Positions 6,036 to 13,685 are shown, numbered from the stretch's first letter. The stretch is 22,820 nt of DNA from a virus (IMGVR_UViG_3300032323_000188:1-22820), one strand, 5' to 3'. Numbers and translations are program-made. The notes: generated by a model not told the origin, from the sequence alone.

Positions 6036-8021
6036 ATGGCAGAAGGACATGTACCCCCACAAGCGGTTCGTAATAATGCGAAGCGCGGTTTAGAATTACG
6101 CAAGAAGCATGGTCGGGGCGGTACAGAAGTAGGGGTCGCGCGCGCGAGAGATTTATCTAACGGTGCAGCGTTATCATTAGACACAATTAAGCGCATGAAT
6201 TCATACTTTGCGCGCCATGAAGTGGATAAAAAAGGTGAGGGTTGGGGCGTAGATAGCGCAGGTTACATAGCGTGGCTACTCTGGGGCGGTGACGCTGGCA
6301 GATCATGGGCGCGGGGAATCACAAACAGAGCAGAAACCAAGGAGAAATCAACAGTGAACGATTTAACAACGGCATTTTTCGAAATCGTCAAGGCTGATAA
6401 GCGCGACGACGGTACTCTTATGGTTTATGGTAAGGCAACCGACGACTCGCTCGACATTGACCAACAAATCTGCGACCCTCTATGGCTAGATCGTGCTATG
6501 CCTGAGTGGTTCAAGTCAGGCGGTAATATCCGCGAACAACATTCTTCAATCGCTGCGGGAGTAGCTAAGGAATACGAGAAGAAGGCAGACGGACACTACA
6601 TCCACGCTCTCGTGGTCGATCCTATCTCGGTCAAGAAGGTAGATACAGGCGTACTCAAGGGATTTTCTATTGGAATTAAGTCGCCACGCGTAGTGCGCGA
6701 CCAAAAAGCTGCGAATGGACGCATTATCGACGGTCAGATTGTAGAAGTAAGCTTGGTGGATCGCCCAGCCAACCCTAACTGCCAGCTTGTCCTCGCTAAA
6801 AGCGTAGACGGCGAAAGCGGTATGTGGAAAACAGAAGAATTAATCGAGAAGAAAGAAACGAATTACGGTGCGATTAACTCCGGCGGAGAAGGGTCTGAGC
6901 CAGCCGATAAAGATTTATACGCGCGCGTGAAGGCGGAAGCCAAAGAGAAGTTCGATGTTTATCCGTCTGCTGTTGCTAACGCATGGGTAACACGCGAGTA
7001 TAAGAAGCGCGGTGGCGGGTACAAGAAGACGAAAGAAAAGTCAGCCTCTATTGCATTACAATTATCCGAGATTGCAGACGATTCAGAAAAGAGAGCACTA
7101 CTTATGAAGAATGCCCAAGACCTTATTGAACTCTCAAAGTCAATCGCTCCTGCGGATCTTGTAAAATTCGACCAGAAGTTGTACGACGACGCACGACGCG
7201 CGCTCGCTCAACTTATTGTGGTCGAGGCTAACGAAATGGAAGCCGGAAGTAACGAAGAAATGTCTATCGCTCACCTATTGAGCGCAGTACATCACCTACT
7301 AGCATGGTACGGTGGCGAAGTCGCCGAGGGAGAAGTCATGGAACAAGAAACAGAAGATATTGAATTAGCAGCAAAGCCAGAGGAAGAAGAAGAAGAAGGC
7401 GAAGAAAAGGCGTTGTGCGCTGAATGCGATAAATCCAAGAAGGAATGTATGTGCAAAGGCGGATACAAGGCTATGCACAAAGAAGAAAAGAGCGCAGAAA
7501 ACAAGTGCCTAGAGTGCGGTTGCCATTCACCAGCCGACGCACACGGTAGCGACGAAGTAACTACTGCGGAAATGGTTACCCCTGATGAAGCACCTAAGTC
7601 AGCGGAGCCAACCGAAGAAGTAACAGAATTAGCTGACCAAGAACTTCCGGAAGAGGAAGAAACAGTTTCTGAGGGGTCAAATCTCACAGAAGAAATAGAA
7701 GCAATCGTTGAGAAAGCAATCAAGAGTGCTACCGAATCTCTCAAATCAGAGATCGCTACATTGGCTAATGCAAAAGAGGCAGCAGTTAATAAGGCGGTAG
7801 GTTTGGAATCGGATTTAGCAGTTGCGAAGTCACTCGCCGTTGCTGGTGGTCCTAAGCGGACTATCAAGCCGGTAGATCATTCAACAAATGACCTACTTGT
7901 AAAAGCAGCCACATACAAGGCTAAAGCAGACGCGTCTACTGACCCCGATCTTATGAAGGGTTACAAGCTTCTAGCAGAGAAATACTTTGCTGAGGCAGAC
8001 GCGATTACTAAATCCAACTAA
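6036..8021 (+). CDS. Prohead protease fused to N-terminal XkdF-like-context domain and C-terminal scaffold-like region
   Basis: A 661-aa multidomain head maturation protein. Residues 1-95 form a conserved small domain (VRNNAKRGLELRKKHGRGGT, then YIAWLLWGGDAG) found in various phage head proteins. Residues 107-260 are an HK97/S78-type serine protease: REQHSS with H169, VLKGFSIGI with S211, and EVSLVDRPANP at 237-246. Residues 285-330 resemble a DUF5872-like domain (YPSAVANAWVTREYKKRGGG). The remainder is highly acidic and coiled-coil-like with two Cys clusters (CAEC/CMC at 461-473, CLECGC at 491-496), as expected of scaffold. It therefore probably supplies both scaffold and protease and degrades itself after assembly. 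It lies directly before the major capsid gene. Two in-frame internal starts with SD sequences are listed separately. Confidence 0.88.
   Translation: MAEGHVPPQAVRNNAKRGLELRKKHGRGGTEVGVARARDLSNGAALSLDTIKRMNSYFARHEVDKKGEGWGVDSAGYIAWLLWGGDAGRSWARGITNRAETKEKSTVNDLTTAFFEIVKADKRDDGTLMVYGKATDDSLDIDQQICDPLWLDRAMPEWFKSGGNIREQHSSIAAGVAKEYEKKADGHYIHALVVDPISVKKVDTGVLKGFSIGIKSPRVVRDQKAANGRIIDGQIVEVSLVDRPANPNCQLVLAKSVDGESGMWKTEELIEKKETNYGAINSGGEGSEPADKDLYARVKAEAKEKFDVYPSAVANAWVTREYKKRGGGYKKTKEKSASIALQLSEIADDSEKRALLMKNAQDLIELSKSIAPADLVKFDQKLYDDARRALAQLIVVEANEMEAGSNEEMSIAHLLSAVHHLLAWYGGEVAEGEVMEQETEDIELAAKPEEEEEEGEEKALCAECDKSKKECMCKGGYKAMHKEEKSAENKCLECGCHSPADAHGSDEVTTAEMVTPDEAPKSAEPTEEVTELADQELPEEEETVSEGSNLTEEIEAIVEKAIKSATESLKSEIATLANAKEAAVNKAVGLESDLAVAKSLAVAGGPKRTIKPVDHSTNDLLVKAATYKAKADASTDPDLMKGYKLLAEKYFAEADAITKSN
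6339..6356 (+). promoter_or_regulatory. Internal SD and in-frame GTG start of the protease domain
   Basis: AAGGAGA at 6339-6345 lies 9 nt (from GGAG) before an in-frame GTG at 6354. Initiation here would give a 555-aa protein beginning at residue 107 (VNDLTTAFFEIVKA), exactly at the protease domain boundary. This could be a second start or a relic of two once-separate genes. Confidence 0.55.
7326..7340 (+). promoter_or_regulatory. Possible internal SD and in-frame ATG for a nested scaffold
   Basis: GAGGGAGAAG precedes an in-frame ATG at 7338, with 5 nt between GGAG and ATG. Translation from here would give a 227-aa acidic, Cys-containing, coiled-coil protein (starting MEQETEDIE) without the protease, as lambda Nu3 is nested in gene C. 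Spacing is short but workable. Confidence 0.4.
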
Positions 8022-8040
8022 CCCGAAAGGAACCAAAACT

Positions 8041-9708
8041 ATGGCTGAAATGCCACGCGCTAAGGACCTATTCGGCGACGCAACACCAATCGAAGCAGCA
8101 CAGAAAATGGAAGAGTTCACCGATCTACTCGGTAAGTCACTCTCTCAGTCTTCTTCTGTTCCGGGTCAAGCGCCAGCCGTAGATCCATTAACTGCAATCG
8201 AAGGACTTGTTGCTAACAAGTCACTCACACCAGACGCTCTCGCTGGACTCAACAACGCACTCGCTTCCCAGCGTCTTGCTATGCAGGAAATCCAGAAGGA
8301 CATTACCCTTACATCACCATTGAGCACATCTTTTGCAGCCTTCGACCTCGAAGCACCTGCTAAGTTGCTCACACCACGCCCAACACCACTTCGTAACCGA
8401 ATCCCACGCAAGAAGGGCGTCGGTACTTCACACCGCGTCAAGCGTATTCTTGGTTACACAGGTACAGGCACAGGCGGAGTCGGACAGACTTGGCCGGGAA
8501 TTACAGAAACATCAACTCAGCAGTTCGGTCAAATCAACTATGAGCGCGGTAAGTTAATCTCTTACGCAGCTGATGATCTTGTACTTCCATACAACTCATA
8601 CTCACTATCTGACTCAGTAAGCTTCGACGCTAACTTCTCAGGTCTTGGTTATCAGGATCTTCGCCAGCTTTCAAGCACATCTACTCTCTACGCAACAATG
8701 TTGATGGAAGAGCGTATGATGCTTATGGCTCGCGGTACTGCAAGCGGATACTCAGGCGCACTTACAGCACCTACATTCGCACTCGCTTCACCAGTCGCAG
8801 CGACAGGACAGACTGCGATTGCTGCGAATACTTACTACGTCAACGTAACTGCTGACGCTGGTATCTCAACAACAGGTTTCGGTGAGTCTATCCTCGGAAC
8901 AGAAGCCAACACAGTAGTTGCTTCAGGCGACGTTCTAACAGTCACAGTTTCAACTGCGGTTGCTGGCGCGCTCGGTTACAACATCTATGTCGGTACTGCA
9001 ACAGGTGCAGCGAACCTCAAGTATCAGGGAACACTTCGCGGAACAGGTACCTTCACAATTCAGGGTGCAGGAACTCAGGGTCTAACTGGTAACAACGCAG
9101 CTCTCACCACAACAGGTGCAGCAGCCTCACGCGCGAGCGCAGATACATCTGCTTACGCAACAGGTTACGACGGAATCCTTCCAACAGTCCTCGGTGCAAA
9201 CTCAGGATTTAACAACGCAATTAACTCAACATTCTCTACATCTAACCCAGGTGCTGAGTATCAGACAGTATTTGCGCGCCTCTACGACGCAGTCAAGGCA
9301 GATCCAGATTTGGTTCTCCTTAACGGTAACGACCGTAAGCAACTCTCTGACGCAATCAAGAGTGGCTCAACTGCTAACTATCGTTTGACTATCAACGATC
9401 CAGGACAGGGTGGAACTACATACGGTTCTATCGTTACTGGTCTTCAGAACGAAGTTACAGGTAAGGCAGTAGACCTAGAAGTACACCCTTGGCTTCCACA
9501 GGGCGTATCACCAGTTCTCTCCTTCACACTTCCTATCCCAGACACAGAGGTTTCTGATGTTTGGTCAAACTTTATGGTTCAGGATTACATGGGCATTCAG
9601 TGGCCAGTAACTCAGTTCGCATACGAGTTCTCAACTTACTTCCGAGGAACATTCTTCTGCACAGCTCCAGCATGGAACGGTGCAGTTTCAGGAATTACTT
9701 CTGCATAA
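8041..9708 (+). CDS. Major capsid protein with inserted Ig/FnIII-like domain
   Basis: A 555-aa shell protein, probably HK97 fold. The ATG at 8041 is chosen because AAAGGAACC precedes it and the frame upstream overlaps the protease stop. The first 85 or so residues are helical and polar, possibly a delta-like region removed by the protease. The central part (TPLRNRIPRKKG, WPGITETS, DDLVLPYNSY) and the end (DLVLLNGNDRKQLSDAI, DLEVHPWLP, YMGIQWPVTQFAYEF) look like capsid core. Residues about 241-345 are a separate beta domain (TYYVNVTADAG, GYNIYVGTATG, GTFTI) resembling an Ig/fibronectin-III fold inserted within the core rather than at the C-terminus. Codon choice is strongly skewed to AAC, CTC and ACA, as expected for a very abundant protein. 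Confidence 0.93.
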   Translation: MAEMPRAKDLFGDATPIEAAQKMEEFTDLLGKSLSQSSSVPGQAPAVDPLTAIEGLVANKSLTPDALAGLNNALASQRLAMQEIQKDITLTSPLSTSFAAFDLEAPAKLLTPRPTPLRNRIPRKKGVGTSHRVKRILGYTGTGTGGVGQTWPGITETSTQQFGQINYERGKLISYAADDLVLPYNSYSLSDSVSFDANFSGLGYQDLRQLSSTSTLYATMLMEERMMLMARGTASGYSGALTAPTFALASPVAATGQTAIAANTYYVNVTADAGISTTGFGESILGTEANTVVASGDVLTVTVSTAVAGALGYNIYVGTATGAANLKYQGTLRGTGTFTIQGAGTQGLTGNNAALTTTGAAASRASADTSAYATGYDGILPTVLGANSGFNNAINSTFSTSNPGAEYQTVFARLYDAVKADPDLVLLNGNDRKQLSDAIKSGSTANYRLTINDPGQGGTTYGSIVTGLQNEVTGKAVDLEVHPWLPQGVSPVLSFTLPIPDTEVSDVWSNFMVQDYMGIQWPVTQFAYEFSTYFRGTFFCTAPAWNGAVSGITSA

Positions 9709-9710
9709 GT

Positions 9711-9749
9711 AAGGCAACCCACGACCTGAGCATGTCGCTAAAAGGCTCA
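9711..9749 (+). other. Intergenic motif and weak hairpin after the capsid gene
   Basis: The 60-nt gap holds AAGGCAACCCACG (9711-9723), which recurs with one change at 12670-12682, and a 5-bp stem TGAGC/GCTCA (9727-9731 with 9745-9749). There is no T tract. It might slow read-through or protect the capsid mRNA, but the evidence is weak. Confidence 0.25.
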
Positions 9750-9768
9750 CCATTATTAGGAGGCTGGT

Positions 9769-10044
9769 ATGGCAAAGAAGATGATCGCGCCAGATAAGCG
9801 CGTAGCGGAAACGGTAGTAGGCAATAGAAGCTACAAGCCGAGCAGAGCGGGTGTTTACACGGTCAGCGATAGCGACGCAAGAGCTATGAAGTCAGAAGGA
9901 TTCTTCGAAGCTTCTCTTATGGGGGCAACAACAAGCCCAAGTCTTGGGTATAATTGCAACGAATGTGGCTTCGGCAGTTGGTTCAAGAAATGCGGTCGTT
10001 GCGGTCACGAGAACAATTCGGGAATTAATACAGACGGAGATTAA
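9769..10044 (+). CDS. Zinc-ribbon head-region protein
   Basis: A 91-aa protein of unrecognised function. The N-terminal half is basic and polar (MAKKMIAPDKRV, then SYKPSRAGVYTVSDSDARAM). The C-terminal part holds a clear zinc ribbon, CNEC at 63-66 and CGRC at 75-78. It has a strong SD (AGGAGG) and its stop abuts the ATG of the next gene. Its position between the major capsid protein and the first connector is where head-completion or decoration proteins are often found. This is one of three zinc-ribbon-like elements in the packaging and head genes here. Confidence 0.75.
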   Translation: MAKKMIAPDKRVAETVVGNRSYKPSRAGVYTVSDSDARAMKSEGFFEASLMGATTSPSLGYNCNECGFGSWFKKCGRCGHENNSGINTDGD

Positions 10045-10935
10045 ATGGCTATCGGTGTAACACCTCAAGATTCCTTCTCGGAATTCCCTTACCTTACTAT
10101 CGCCGAATACAAGAACGCCCCTACATCTATCGACTTCGATAATCTGGTGGTCGGTGGCAACGCACAAGCCCAAGACGCGGAACTCGCTAATGCGATTCTA
10201 CGCGCTTCGTCATTTATGGACGAATACCTCAACCAAAATCTTCGCGCGAGCACGAAGACCGAAACTCAACGCGTTCGAATTACGAGCCAAGGCACGATCG
10301 CCCTTCACCCGAACAATAATCCTGTAATTTCATTATCTAGTTTCGAGTATGGCGCTGACCCAAATAGCCTAGTCGCCTTGCCGGACTGCTCAAGAGCTTG
10401 GTTCGAGTCGCAACAGATTATTATCCCTCTGGCTAACATGGCTACAACCTACTCCAGCCAAGGTCCATTGGCGTTCGGTCCTTATGGCGCGCCTCGCCAA
10501 CAGGTATACACAAAATACGAATACACATCAGGCTATGTAAATAACCTTATCGCCAGCGCGACGGCTGCTGCTTCTACCATGACGGTTCAATCAGCCGAAG
10601 GTATCGTCGCGGGTATGGTTCTACGGATCTATGACGGCGCGAGCACTGAGCGTGTGACGGTAGCCAATAACTACACCTACGGCTCTACAACGGTGCAATT
10701 AGCCTCTCCGCTGGCGTTTACACACGCTTCTGGCGTCGCCTTTGGTAATCTTCCGACCACAATTAAACAGGCTTGTATCCTCATCACAACGGCGTTTTTG
10801 AAGGTTCGTGGAGACCGCTCCCTGACCATGAATATCACCACTCAGCCTTCCGGTAACATCTCAGGCGGGGCGCTCTACGGTGCGGAAATAGACCTTGCGC
10901 TGAAAATGCTCGACCTCTACAAGCGGATTCGCTAG
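10045..10935 (+). CDS. Head-tail connector (adaptor) protein with inserted beta module
   Basis: A 296-aa protein in the adaptor position after the capsid gene. The N-terminal part has the helical start and a long helix (AQDAELANAILRASSFMDEYL) typical of connector subunits that bind the portal, and the C-terminus returns to helix (TIKQACILITTAFLKVRG). Residues about 171-238 form a separate beta module (TMTVQSAEGIVAGMVLRIYDG, with ERVTVANNY and TVQLASPL) that I have seen inserted in phage connectors and other virion proteins. The stop overlaps the next GTG. Adaptor identity rests on position and architecture, not on a unique motif. Confidence 0.75.
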   Translation: MAIGVTPQDSFSEFPYLTIAEYKNAPTSIDFDNLVVGGNAQAQDAELANAILRASSFMDEYLNQNLRASTKTETQRVRITSQGTIALHPNNNPVISLSSFEYGADPNSLVALPDCSRAWFESQQIIIPLANMATTYSSQGPLAFGPYGAPRQQVYTKYEYTSGYVNNLIASATAAASTMTVQSAEGIVAGMVLRIYDGASTERVTVANNYTYGSTTVQLASPLAFTHASGVAFGNLPTTIKQACILITTAFLKVRGDRSLTMNITTQPSGNISGGALYGAEIDLALKMLDLYKRIR

Positions 10936-11426
10936 TGGCAGGGCGCACAGGCGTTCGTGCGACGCTATACAACTGGCTCAACACAGGCAACATAACTGGG
11001 CTGAACCAGATTTTCACAAGCTTCCCGAAGCGCATAGATTTTCAAGTAAATTCACAGGCGGGGCAGTTATCAAGATCCGCCGTAGTCATTTTTATCCAGA
11101 GCGAGCGCGAAACTCGCTTGGCTATTGGTGGCGCGACCAGCGGTTGGAAGCGTGTTGATTATTCAATTATTTTGCAGGTTTATCAGCATTCTCTCGAACG
11201 GAATTCAATTGCAGCTATGACCTCGTTCGATACCCTCATAGATTCTATAAAAGACAGGTTACGCGCCGACCATAACTTCGGCGATACAACAGGAACTCTG
11301 GTTTGGCAAGGTGCCGAGCCAGTCATTAACTGCACATACGGAGAACCAGCCTCGGTAGAAGGTAGTCCAGCAACGGAAACCTTCGCTGAGATACAATTCG
11401 ATGTAACAGAAATGATTCAAGCATAG
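10935..11426 (+). CDS. Head-tail joining or tail terminator-like protein
   Basis: A 163-aa protein starting with GTG at 10935, which overlaps the preceding TAG. It has a short N-terminal helix, then alternating strands (FQVNSQAG, SAVVIFIQSE, VDYSIILQVYQH), a helix (SFDTLIDSIKDRLRAD) and closing strands (ETFAEIQFDVTEMIQA). This alpha/beta pattern and its place two genes before the tail tube match tail terminator or minor tail completion proteins. Which of the neck functions it serves cannot be fixed from sequence alone. Confidence 0.65.
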   Translation: MAGRTGVRATLYNWLNTGNITGLNQIFTSFPKRIDFQVNSQAGQLSRSAVVIFIQSERETRLAIGGATSGWKRVDYSIILQVYQHSLERNSIAAMTSFDTLIDSIKDRLRADHNFGDTTGTLVWQGAEPVINCTYGEPASVEGSPATETFAEIQFDVTEMIQA

Positions 11427-11433
11427 GAGTAAC

Positions 11434-11601
11434 ATGAAGCACACTAACGAAGGAAGCGACGATCGGGTGTATCCTACGCTTGGCGTCACTCTCGCAGCAG
11501 GTAAGTCTTTCGACGACGCAACTGCTAAAATAAATGCACCAAAAGACCCCGAAATAACACCGTCAGCCTCGTCTGACATTACCGTAGAAGAGGTGAAATA
11601 A
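11434..11601 (+). CDS. 55-aa conserved-position hypothetical protein
   Basis: A small gene with a good SD (TAGGAGT) 4 nt before ATG at 11434; it ends in TAATG overlapping the tail tube start. The product starts MKHTNEGSDDRVYPTLGVTL, continues FDDATAKINAPKDPEI and is acidic and probably largely unstructured at the end. I do not recognise it. Tight coupling on both sides supports it as a real gene, perhaps a small tail or neck accessory. Confidence 0.65.
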   Translation: MKHTNEGSDDRVYPTLGVTLAAGKSFDDATAKINAPKDPEITPSASSDITVEEVK

Positions 11602-12587
11602 TGTCCGTACAAGCTTCCGTAAGAAGTTACCTCGGCGTTGCCAAAGAAGTAACAAAAGGAACTCCTGTAACACCAACAGACTTTATTCCAGTCATGGCGT
11701 CGAGCCTAAAGGCAGTAGACATTATTGACCCACTCTACGATGAGGGTCTACGCGGTTCTAATGTTAAGAATTACAACTACATTCCGGGTCGCACACGCTC
11801 AACTATCGACTTCGGCGGATCTGTATTTGCGGATACAGTCGGTTATGGAATCGCAGGTATGCTCGGCGATGTGGCAACTGTCGGTGCTTCCGCGCCATTC
11901 ACACACACTATTTCGCTCGAAAACTCTGGCGTCGCAGCAGCTGATGTTCAACCAATCTCATACACATTCACAGATTTCTATGCAGCAGCGGTACGCACAT
12001 ACTCTGGCGTACAAATGCACGACTTCACATTGAAGTTTAACGCAGACGGAATGCTCGAATACGACGCAAAGGGAACAGGTTGGGGATCCGCTTCAGCAGC
12101 GACTCCGACTCCAAGCTTCTCGACTGTGCTTCCTACTCCTGTATGGCAGGGAACAGTAACTATCGGTGGAACTGCAATTACCAACGCTATAACTGGCGAA
12201 ATTGCTATGAAGCGCCCAGTTACCCCTATCTACGGTATCAGCCAGACCCAGAACCCATACAATGTGTTCGTCGGTCCTTTGGAAGTTACCGGAAAACTCG
12301 AATTTATCATGGAAGATAACACAGAACTTACTCGCTTCCTCACAAATACTCAGCCAGCTATCGTCCTCAACTGGGCGTATGGCGCGGGTGCTACTGCGGT
12401 ACAGATTCAAGCGACTCTTACAAAGGGCGCTTATGTCGCTGCCGTAAGCGATCGTGGTTCTGATTTCGTTAAGATTGCGGTAGATATTAACGGACAAGGT
12501 AATACAACAGACGCGGGTGCAACTGCGGGATTCTCACCTATCAAGTGGGTTCTCAAAAATGCAAAGGCTTCTGGTACATACAACTAA
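11601..12587 (+). CDS. Major tail (tube) protein
   Basis: A 328-aa protein that forms the stacked rings of the tail tube. The N-terminus (YLGVAKEVTKGTPVTPTDF, then MASSLKAVDII) is characteristic of phage tail tube proteins. Later segments with repeated strands (RTRSTIDFGGSVFADTVGY, FTDFYAAAVRTYSGVQMHDF, GPLEVTGKLEFIMED) fit the tube fold. The position just upstream of the tail assembly chaperones is canonical. Codon usage is as skewed as in the capsid gene, fitting high expression. A large stem-loop follows the stop. Confidence 0.9.
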   Translation: MSVQASVRSYLGVAKEVTKGTPVTPTDFIPVMASSLKAVDIIDPLYDEGLRGSNVKNYNYIPGRTRSTIDFGGSVFADTVGYGIAGMLGDVATVGASAPFTHTISLENSGVAAADVQPISYTFTDFYAAAVRTYSGVQMHDFTLKFNADGMLEYDAKGTGWGSASAATPTPSFSTVLPTPVWQGTVTIGGTAITNAITGEIAMKRPVTPIYGISQTQNPYNVFVGPLEVTGKLEFIMEDNTELTRFLTNTQPAIVLNWAYGAGATAVQIQATLTKGAYVAAVSDRGSDFVKIAVDINGQGNTTDAGATAGFSPIKWVLKNAKASGTYN

Positions 12588-12594
12588 TCTCCAA

Positions 12595-12646
12595 GCAGGT
12601 AGGGTAGGTGCAGAACGACGCCTTCCCGATCTCCCTCCCTACCTGC
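12595..12646 (+). terminator. Stem-loop after the tail tube gene
   Basis: GCAGGTAGGG (12595-12604) pairs perfectly with CCCTACCTGC (12637-12646), a 10-bp GC-rich stem around a 32-nt loop. The T tract after it is weak (CCTTGATTTG), so it may be a partial terminator or an mRNA-stabilising structure that lowers expression of the chaperones relative to the tail tube. Confidence 0.55.
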
Positions 12647-12654
12647 CCTTGATT

Positions 12655-12663
12655 TGCTAAGAT
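12655..12663 (+). promoter_or_regulatory. Extended -10-like element before the tail chaperones
   Basis: TGC-TAAGAT, just downstream of the stem-loop and 32 nt before the ATG at 12695, matches TGNTANNNT. AAGGCAACCTACG (12670-12682), also seen at 9711, lies between it and the SD (GGAAAGG). No -35 is apparent. Confidence 0.35.
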
Positions 12664-12694
12664 AATCGGAAGGCAACCTACGGAAAGGCACAAA

Positions 12695-13039
12695 ATGTCC
12701 ACAACAGTCAAGCTTCCTTCGGGGGCGACGGTAGTTCTTAAAGACCCTTCTCTTTTGCGCGTGAAGGATCGTAAGGCAGTAATCAAAGCAAGCGAAAGCG
12801 CAGAAGGCGATTTATCTAAGGCACTCGTCCTCGGCGACGCCCTAATTGCCATGCTCGTAGAGTCTTGGTCTTTTGACCTTATTCCGCCGGCAATCAAATT
12901 GGAATCACTCGACGAACTAGAGATTCCCGATTACGACGCGCTAGTAGAAGCAACCAAAGAAGCGCAAGGTAAGTTATTCCCTAATGTCGGAAAGACACCA
13001 GAGAACGAACAAAACCCAAAAGCGGATTCCGCCAGCTAG
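12695..13039 (+). CDS. Tail assembly chaperone, short form (G-like)
   Basis: A 114-aa soluble protein with an N-terminal beta hairpin (TVKLPSGATVVLKDPSLLRV) and a helical remainder, typical of chaperones that hold the tape measure during tail assembly. It lies between tail tube and tape measure as in lambda-type siphoviruses. The last residues after the slippery site are Ala/Ser-rich and end at TAG 13037-13039. The longer frameshift product is listed separately. Confidence 0.85.
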   Translation: MSTTVKLPSGATVVLKDPSLLRVKDRKAVIKASESAEGDLSKALVLGDALIAMLVESWSFDLIPPAIKLESLDELEIPDYDALVEATKEAQGKLFPNVGKTPENEQNPKADSAS

Positions 13040-13251
13040 AACGATTAAAGTGGTGGCTCAAAGGCGGTGAGCGACTTGCTCAATTCGACTACCCTGATGA
13101 AGCTTGGTTCTATTATCAATTCGCCGATCGGTTTGGCTGGACGCCAGAACAGGTGGATAATTTACCTGCGGATACTGCGGACTGGTTGCTGGCCATAGGC
13201 AACACGGTAGAACAGATTAAAGCGGAGAACGCAGAACAGGCTGGGTCGTAA
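12695..13251 (+). CDS. Tail assembly chaperone, -1 frameshift product (GT-like)
   Basis: Reading 0-frame codons through AAA at 13019-13021 and then slipping back one base gives a 185-aa product: 109 residues of the G-like part, then 76 from the -1 frame (starting SGFRQLERLKWWLKGGERL, later AWFYYQFADRFGWTPEQ), ending at TAA 13249-13251. The -1 frame is open throughout and has no good independent start after the first stop. Its Trp/Tyr-rich helical sequence is typical of the T domain that binds the tape measure. The stop overlaps the next ATG. The layout matches the lambda gpG/gpGT system. Confidence 0.88.
13015..13021 (+). promoter_or_regulatory. Programmed -1 frameshift slippery site
   Basis: CCCAAAA, set in the 0 frame as C-CCA-AAA, is a perfect X-XXY-YYZ heptamer located 16 nt before the short-form stop. 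Both tRNAs can re-pair after slipping to CCC-AAA. Confidence 0.85.
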
Positions 13252-13685
13252 TGGGCGCTATCATTATCAAGAATCTTGATGAAGTAATGTCCGGGCTGAC
13301 TGCGTACGAATTAAACATGGAAAAGGCTGGTCAATTAGCCTTGACTCAAGCTGCATTAGCGGTAGAGCGCCAAGCCAAACTTAATGCCAATACAGGCACA
13401 CACAAGCGCGGGGAACCTCGCGTAGCTGGTTCGGGTCCGGGTCCGAACAAAGTAACAGGCACACTTCAACGGTCTATTAACACGCAAGTACGGTTCGGTT
13501 TCGGATCTTATGTAGCCACAGTCGGTCCGAGCGTCGAGTACGCGCGCGCGGTCGAACTAGGAAGCCCTCGTTGGAAGTCGGGTGTACGGTATCCTTTCCT
13601 TAGCACTGCGGTCGGTTACATGGTCAAAAGCGGTAATCTGCAGCGTGTTTTTCAACTTAACTTTCTGCGCTTAATGAAGGGATAG
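13251..13685 (+). CDS. HK97 gp10-like head-tail/tail completion protein
   Basis: A 144-aa protein with the layout of the HK97 gp10-like family: an N-terminal strand and long helix (AGQLALTQAALAVERQAK), then TGTLQRSI, VGPSVEYARAVELGSPRWK and a Pro-Phe segment before the C-terminal helix. Family members act at the head-tail or tail-completion interface. Here the gene lies after the tail chaperones rather than with the other connectors, an order seen in some actinobacterial phages. The start overlaps the frameshift product's stop (TAATG). Confidence 0.8.
   Translation: MGAIIIKNLDEVMSGLTAYELNMEKAGQLALTQAALAVERQAKLNANTGTHKRGEPRVAGSGPGPNKVTGTLQRSINTQVRFGFGSYVATVGPSVEYARAVELGSPRWKSGVRYPFLSTAVGYMVKSGNLQRVFQLNFLRLMKG

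Noticed and set aside
7292-7867. Minus-strand Ser-rich frame of 191 codons opposite the scaffold region
   Set aside because: It arises from the complement of GAA-rich codons in the acidic scaffold; no SD, no recognisable domain, and opposite to every other gene.
7987-8040. Upstream start for the major capsid protein
   Set aside because: It would overlap the protease gene and add an uncharacteristic Arg/Pro-rich lead; the ATG at 8041 has a proper SD.
13040-13250. Apparent 210-nt gap without a gene between the chaperone and gp10-like genes
   Set aside because: It is not a gap: it is the -1 frame extension of the tail chaperone.
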